Shown here: positions 59,894 through 64,000 of the stretch, in pieces
Numbering within the stretch: the first letter of the stretch is position 1
Layout of the letters: each line of letters opens with the position of its first letter
Program-made: the position numbers and the translations under genes
DNA from: Micromonospora ureilytica
GTDB lineage: Bacteria; Actinomycetota; Actinomycetes; Mycobacteriales; Micromonosporaceae
Assembly (NCBI RefSeq): GCF_015751765.1
Contig: NZ_JADOTX010000001.1
Coordinates: 6,200,001 to 6,264,000 of the forward strand
Reading direction: 5' to 3'
DNA: 64,000 nt
Notes under the pieces: model-generated
What the model saw: only the letters and a program-made list of their open reading frames with translations
Database searches by the model: none
What the model was told of the DNA's origin: nothing

Positions 59894-61389
59894 ACGTCGT
59901 GCAGAGCGTGGACAGCGTCGCGCTGCTGCCGGCCTACCTGGCCGCCGGCACGGCCGTACTCGTGCTCATCACCGATCTGCTGGTGGCTCGGCCACGGGCC
60001 ACGATCGCGGTGGCCGCGCTCGGCGCGCTCGGCACCGCGGTCGGCTCCGCGCTGGTCGGGGCGGGTGCGGAGCGGCGGACGTTCTGTGTGGGCGCCGACT
60101 GCTCCTGGATCTTCGGTGGTCGCGCCGCCCTGGTCGGCGTGGTGGTCGCGCTGCTCACAGTGGGCGTGCTCGGGCTGTCGGTGCCCGCGCTGCGGGCCGG
60201 GCGGTCACCGGTCGGCGAGTACGCCTTCCTGCTGGCCTGCTCGATGACCGGTGGCGTGGTGCTCGCCGCGGCCGGTGACCTGATCACGCTGATCGTCGCC
60301 CTGGAGACGCTGACCCTGCCGCTGTACGTGCTGGTCGGCCTGCGCCGGGGCAGCCTCGCGAGCGCCGAGGCGGCGTTGACCTTCTTCGTGGTCAGCGTGG
60401 TGGCGACCACGCTGACCCTGCTCGGCGCGGCGTTGCTGTACGCGGTGACCGGTGGCCTGCACCTGGACCGGCTCGGCGCGTTGCTCGCCGAGCAGCCGGA
60501 CGTGCGGGACCTGCCGCTGACCACCGCCGCGGTGGCGGTGCTGCTGGTCGGTCTTGCCTTCAAGGTGGCGGCGGTGCCGTTCCACGCCTGGGCGCCGGCC
60601 ACCTACGACGGCGCGCCGTTGCCGGTGGCCGCCTACCTGTCCACCGCGTCGAAGCTGGGCGGCCTCGTCGCGCTGCTCGCCGTGGTGCAGCGGGCGCTGC
60701 CGGCGGACCAGACCGGTCCGGTGCTCGCTCTGCTCGCCGTGCTCACCATGACCGTCGGCAACCTGGTCGCCCTGCGTCAACGGCGGACCGTCCGGCTGCT
60801 CGCCTGGTCGTCCGTCGCACAGGCCGGGTACATCCTCGCCCCGCTGGGTGCGTTGGCGCTGGCCGCCGGGCGCACGGAGGAGGCGCGGTCCGCCGCGTAC
60901 GCGGCCGCCGTGGCGTACGCCGTCTTCTTCGTGGTGTTGGAGCTGGCGGCGTTCGCCGGGCTGACCGCACTGCGCCCGGCCGGCGCGGACGGTGGCACCC
61001 TGGACGACCTGCGCGGGGCGGCCCGGCGGCACCCCTGGCGGGCTGCGGCGTTCGGTCTCGCGCTCGTGGGTCTGGCTGGTCTGCCGCCGGGGTTGGCCGG
61101 CCTGTTCGCGAAGGTGACAGTGGTCCGGGCGCTGCTGGACGGTGGTGCGGCCTGGTTGGCGCTGGTGGTGGCGCTGAACGCCGTGATCGGCCTCGCCTAC
61201 TACCTGCGGGTGACCGCCGCCCTCTGGGCGCCGACGACGACGCCCGGCCCGGCAGCGGCGCTCGCCGGTGGCGGAGCGCCGGGCGTACCCGTGGTGGCGG
61301 TGGTGGCAGTGGTGCTGGCGGTGGCGACGGTGGCCGCCGTGGTGCTCGGCGTCGCTCCGCAGTTGGTGCTCGACCTGGCCGGCCGCTGA
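59890..61389 (+). CDS. nuoN: NADH-quinone oxidoreductase subunit N (NuoN)
   Basis: 499-residue antiporter-like subunit, with VALETLTLPLYVLVGL, FKVAAVPFHAWAPATYDGAPLPVAAYLSTASKLG and WSSVAQAGYIL. The ATG at 59890 overlaps nuoM; the open frame upstream is non-coding overlap. Last complex I gene. The window has no nuoA, D, E, F or G. Confidence 0.95.
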   Translation: MNVVQSVDSVALLPAYLAAGTAVLVLITDLLVARPRATIAVAALGALGTAVGSALVGAGAERRTFCVGADCSWIFGGRAALVGVVVALLTVGVLGLSVPALRAGRSPVGEYAFLLACSMTGGVVLAAAGDLITLIVALETLTLPLYVLVGLRRGSLASAEAALTFFVVSVVATTLTLLGAALLYAVTGGLHLDRLGALLAEQPDVRDLPLTTAAVAVLLVGLAFKVAAVPFHAWAPATYDGAPLPVAAYLSTASKLGGLVALLAVVQRALPADQTGPVLALLAVLTMTVGNLVALRQRRTVRLLAWSSVAQAGYILAPLGALALAAGRTEEARSAAYAAAVAYAVFFVVLELAAFAGLTALRPAGADGGTLDDLRGAARRHPWRAAAFGLALVGLAGLPPGLAGLFAKVTVVRALLDGGAAWLALVVALNAVIGLAYYLRVTAALWAPTTTPGPAAALAGGGAPGVPVVAVVAVVLAVATVAAVVLGVAPQLVLDLAGR

Positions 61390-61503
61390 CCCCGCCCGAC
61401 CCCGATCTCAGTCAACTCTCAGCGTTGAGACGGATGGTTGACGGGTACCGGGTTGTTACACCGGTCAGCGGATCCCGGCGATCCGTGCACCGAAGGAGAC
61501 ATC

Positions 61504-62379
61504 GTGCACCACAACCGTCTGAAGACCGCAGCGCTGCTCGGCCTGCTCAGCGCCCTGATCCTGGCGGTGGGCTACTGGTTCGGCGGCAGCGGCGGCCTGG
61601 TCATCGCCGTCCTCGTGTCTCTGGTCATGAACGGCGTCACCTACTTCTACTCCGACAAGCTCGCACTGCGCTCGATGGGCGCGCAACCGGTCACCGAGGC
61701 GCAGTTCCCCGAGCTGTACCGAATGGTCCGGGAGTTGGCCACCGACGCCAAGCAGCCGATGCCGCGGCTCTACGTCAGCCCGACCGCGCAGCCCAACGCG
61801 TTCGCCACCGGTCGCAACCCGCAGCACGCCGCCGTCTGCGTGACCCAGGGCATCACCGAGATCCTCGACTACCGCGAGCTGCGCGGCGTGATCGGGCACG
61901 AGCTGTCCCACGTCTACAACCGGGACATCCTGATCTCCAGCGTGGCGGCCGGCCTGGCCAGCATCATCACCCTGCTGGCGAACCTCGCCTTCTTCATCCC
62001 GCTGGGCGGCGGGGACGACGAGGACCGACCCAACCCGGCCGTGCTGTTGCTCACCCTGATCCTGGGCCCGATCGCGGCCACTGTGATCCAGTTGGCGATC
62101 AGCCGGAGCCGCGAGTTCCAGGCGGACGCCTCGGGCGCCGAGTTGAGCCGTGACCCGCTGGCCCTGGCCAGCGCGCTCCGCAAGATCGACGCGGTGGCCC
62201 GACGTCGGCCGTTGCCCGCCCAGGGCCAGCTCACCAGCACCGCCCACCTCATGATCGCCAACCCGTTCCGGGGCGGCGGCATGGCGGCGCTGTTCTCCAC
62301 GCACCCGAAGATGGAGGACCGCGTCGCCCGGCTGGAGCAGATGGCCCGCAACTCGGGGCCCGTGCAGTTCCAGCGCTGA
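61504..62379 (+). CDS. htpX: Membrane zinc metalloprotease HtpX
   Basis: 291-residue M48 peptidase for membrane-protein quality control. HELSH (His132, Glu133, His136) and Glu204 in SREFQAD form the zinc site, with helices at about 8-45 and 150-200. The GTG at 61504 has GAAGGAG about 5 bases upstream; an upstream ATG would add residues read from the promoter. A 16-bp terminator follows. Confidence 0.95.
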   Translation: MHHNRLKTAALLGLLSALILAVGYWFGGSGGLVIAVLVSLVMNGVTYFYSDKLALRSMGAQPVTEAQFPELYRMVRELATDAKQPMPRLYVSPTAQPNAFATGRNPQHAAVCVTQGITEILDYRELRGVIGHELSHVYNRDILISSVAAGLASIITLLANLAFFIPLGGGDDEDRPNPAVLLLTLILGPIAATVIQLAISRSREFQADASGAELSRDPLALASALRKIDAVARRRPLPAQGQLTSTAHLMIANPFRGGGMAALFSTHPKMEDRVARLEQMARNSGPVQFQR

Positions 62380-62404
62380 TCCACCGATCCACTGATCCAC
62401 CGCC

Positions 62405-62439
62405 TCCGCCCGTACCCGGCCGCGCCGGGTACGGGCGGA
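62405..62439 (+). terminator. 16-bp stem, 3-base loop terminator after htpX
   Basis: Arms 62405-62420 and 62424-62439 (TCCGCCCGTACCCGGC and complement), 25 bases after the htpX stop. Confidence 0.8.
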
Positions 62440-62534
62440 TCGCTGCGTCGGAGACCTATTCCGCTGTCTTCCCGTCAGGCGGCGGCGTTAGGGTCATAAC
62501 GGCTCACGCTCATTACATCCTCGGGAGGTTCACG

Positions 62535-63794
62535 GTGACCGCGCTGCGTCAGTACCTGGGTGTCTGGCGGATCCCCGGCGCGCCCATGCTGCTGATCACC
62601 GGCATCATCGGGCGGCTCGGAATCGGCATGACCCCGCTGGCGCTGCTCCTGGTTGTCGAGCAGGTGACCGGGCGCTACTCGCTGGCCGCCATCGCGGGAG
62701 GCATCTACGCCCTCGCCGGCGCCGCGCTCAGCCCGGTCGCCGGACGGATCGCCGACCGGGTCGGCCCCAGCCCCGTCCTGCTGCTCACCGCAGTGGCCCA
62801 CCCGCTGGCACTCATCGGGTTGCTGCTGGCCAGCCGCTCCGGCGACGACGCCCTCCCCGTCATCTACCTCGCCTCAGGCGTGGCCGGCGCCACCTACCCG
62901 CCGCTCACCGCCGCCATCCGCGGCGCCTGGAACGACCTGACCGGCCCCAACTCCGGCCGATCCCCCCTGCGCAACACCGCGCTGGCAGCCGAGACCACCC
63001 TGTTCGAAATCGTCTTCGTCCTCGGCCCGCTGCTCGTCGCCGGCTTCGTCCTCGTCGCCGACGCGGCAGCCGCGCTGATCGGAGCGGCAGTGGTCACCCT
63101 GGTCGGCACGACCGCCGTGGCCCTCGGTCGGGTCATGCGCGGCTGGCGTCCGCACCCACAGGAGCACCACGCCCGTGGGCTCGGCCCGCTGCGGGTCCCC
63201 GGCTTCCCGGCCCTGCTGATCTGCGTGGCCGGCCTGGGCATCGCGTTCGGGGCCGCCGGGGTGATCGTGCCGGCGTTCGCCAGCGACCACACCACCGACG
63301 ACCCGGAGAGCCTCGCCGGCGTCCTGCTCGCCGTCTGGGGAGTCGGCAGCGCCATCGGCGGGCTCTGGTTCGGCGTCCGCAGGCCAGCACCGAACATGAC
63401 CCGGCAGTTCGCCCTGCTGCTCGCCGCGCTGGCCGCCACCTTCGCCGTGTTCGCCGTGATGCCCACCCCACTGGCGTTGGGTGTCGCGCTTGTCGTCGGC
63501 GGGGCCACCATCGCACCCGCCCTGACCCTGGAGAACACCCTGGTCGGCCGGATCGCCCCGACCGGCATGCTGAACGAGGCTTACACCTGGGTGGTCACCG
63601 TCGCGGTGGCGTCCAGCGCCGCCGGCGGCTCGGTAGCCGGCCTGATCGTGGACCACGCCGGCGGCGTCCGCTGGGCGTTCCTGTTCGCCGGGGCGGCCGT
63701 CGCCGTCGGGGCCGCGGTAGCCGCACTGCCCGCCGGGCCCATCGCCCGCGCGGAAAACACGGCCGTACGCGCCGAACAACCCGTCCCCGTCTGA
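62535..63794 (+). CDS. MFS transporter
   Basis: 419-residue 12-helix carrier. [15 protein letters not shown] is the MFS loop 2-3 motif. The second half ([17 protein letters not shown] and later [24 protein letters not shown] segments) shows the duplicate domain. Resembles actinobacterial drug-efflux-like MFS proteins; substrate unknown. The GTG has GGGAGG 6 bases upstream. Tandem repeats follow it. Confidence 0.87.
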   Translation: MTALRQYLGVWRIPGAPMLLITGIIGRLGIGMTPLALLLVVEQVTGRYSLAAIAGGIYALAGAALSPVAGRIADRVGPSPVLLLTAVAHPLALIGLLLASRSGDDALPVIYLASGVAGATYPPLTAAIRGAWNDLTGPNSGRSPLRNTALAAETTLFEIVFVLGPLLVAGFVLVADAAAALIGAAVVTLVGTTAVALGRVMRGWRPHPQEHHARGLGPLRVPGFPALLICVAGLGIAFGAAGVIVPAFASDHTTDDPESLAGVLLAVWGVGSAIGGLWFGVRRPAPNMTRQFALLLAALAATFAVFAVMPTPLALGVALVVGGATIAPALTLENTLVGRIAPTGMLNEAYTWVVTVAVASSAAGGSVAGLIVDHAGGVRWAFLFAGAAVAVGAAVAALPAGPIARAENTAVRAEQPVPV

Positions 63795-63802
63795 CCGCCT
63801 GC

Positions 63803-63914
63803 GTCCGGCTCGGCCTTTGTCCGGCTTGGCGTGCGTCCGGCTTGGCGTGCGTCCGGCTTGGCGTGCGTCCGGCTTGGCGTGCGTCCGGCTTGGCGTGCGT
63901 CCGGGTCGGCCCCG
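63803..63914. repeat. Tandem 16-base repeat, seven units
   Basis: Five identical GTCCGGCTTGGCGTGC units (63819-63898) flanked by one degenerate unit on each side (63803-63818 and 63899-63914). Located just after the MFS stop. Confidence 0.9.
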
Positions 63915-63919
63915 CGCTT

Positions 63920-63993
63920 GATCGACTCGGTTTCCTGAAAGTCGCGGTGTCCGGTCGCCCGGACGCCCCGACTTTCAGGAACTCGAGTCGATC
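63920..63993. repeat. GATC-rooted hairpin with 25-base arms and nested hairpin
   Basis: Arms 63920-63944 and 63969-63993 match at 23 of 25 positions. The 24-base loop contains its own GTCCGG-TCGC-CCGGAC hairpin (63949-63964). Probably the terminator for the MFS gene and a member of the same class of hairpin elements as 52560-52640. Confidence 0.75.
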
Positions 63994-64000
63994 TCAGCCG

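Noticed and set aside
63803..63914. CRISPR array
   Set aside because: Sixteen-base units directly abut with no spacers and no cas genes nearby.
1..64000. tRNA, rRNA, riboswitch or replication origin
   Set aside because: No cloverleaf, conserved rRNA stretch, DnaA-box cluster or known riboswitch core was recognised by eye. A covariance-model search would be needed to exclude weak ones.

Overview
The window is a very GC-rich actinobacterial chromosome segment, most likely from Micromonospora or a close relative in the Micromonosporaceae. The evidence is the GTG/ATG starts with strong third-position G+C bias, many genes with a TAnnnT hexamer 6-8 bases before the start codon (leaderless transcription), a DUF3107/TetR/MiaE-like/RhlE/MoeZ neighbourhood typical of actinobacteria, and short GATC-rooted intergenic hairpins. 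Most of the window is core genome. No rRNA, tRNA or CRISPR array was seen.

Layout. 1-2892: sensor kinase (cut by the window edge), response regulator and inositol-monophosphatase-like gene, overlapping. 3073-7423: secreted coiled-coil M15-like protein, membrane spermidine-synthase-like protein, and a Ser/Thr kinase with an extracellular CBM2-like domain. 7518-9613: potassium uptake pair (TrkA/KtrA-like and TrkH/KtrB-like). 9678-10790: secreted glycerophosphodiesterase, followed by a strong terminator. About 10940-16350: an accessory island of lower GC with a DUF5131 three-cysteine protein, its partner gene tcmP cut in two by a complete IS21-family element (12889-15046), a GntR-type regulator and a small Cys-rich-tail protein. 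16573-21287: branched-chain amino acid type ABC transporter livK-G-F-H-M. 21417-24854: RecQ helicase fused to a phosphoribosyltransferase domain, then a histidine-motif membrane-anchored protein. 24905-27180: XRE regulator, small membrane protein, methyltransferase. 27269-38597: DEAD-box RNA helicase, MiaE-like protein, DUF3107, TetR, a 1103-residue Pro-rich repeat protein, alpha/beta hydrolase, two tandem DUF3152 metalloprotease-like proteins and moeZ. 38745-45374: squalene-cyclase-like repeat protein, proA/proB, an alkyltransferase-like protein, an MFS carrier and a PLP decarboxylase. 45557-47309: ECF sigma factor and its overlapping membrane partner. 47511-61389: an incomplete complex I set (nuoB, C, H, I, J, K, L, M, N) interspersed with unrelated genes. 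61504-63794: HtpX and an MFS transporter, then tandem repeats and a hairpin.

The clearest discovery-type result is the tcmP disruption. The IS ends, 22/27-matching terminal inverted repeats and a 5-bp target duplication (CCTCA) are all visible. Removing the element plus one duplicate restores one uninterrupted reading frame of 386 codons. Other points of interest are a family of intergenic hairpins, one of which supplies both the last codons of one gene and the start codon of the next; a second short dispersed repeat next to livH and nuoM; a kinase lacking the usual catalytic-loop lysine; and a complex I cluster with no nuoA, D, E, F or G in the window.
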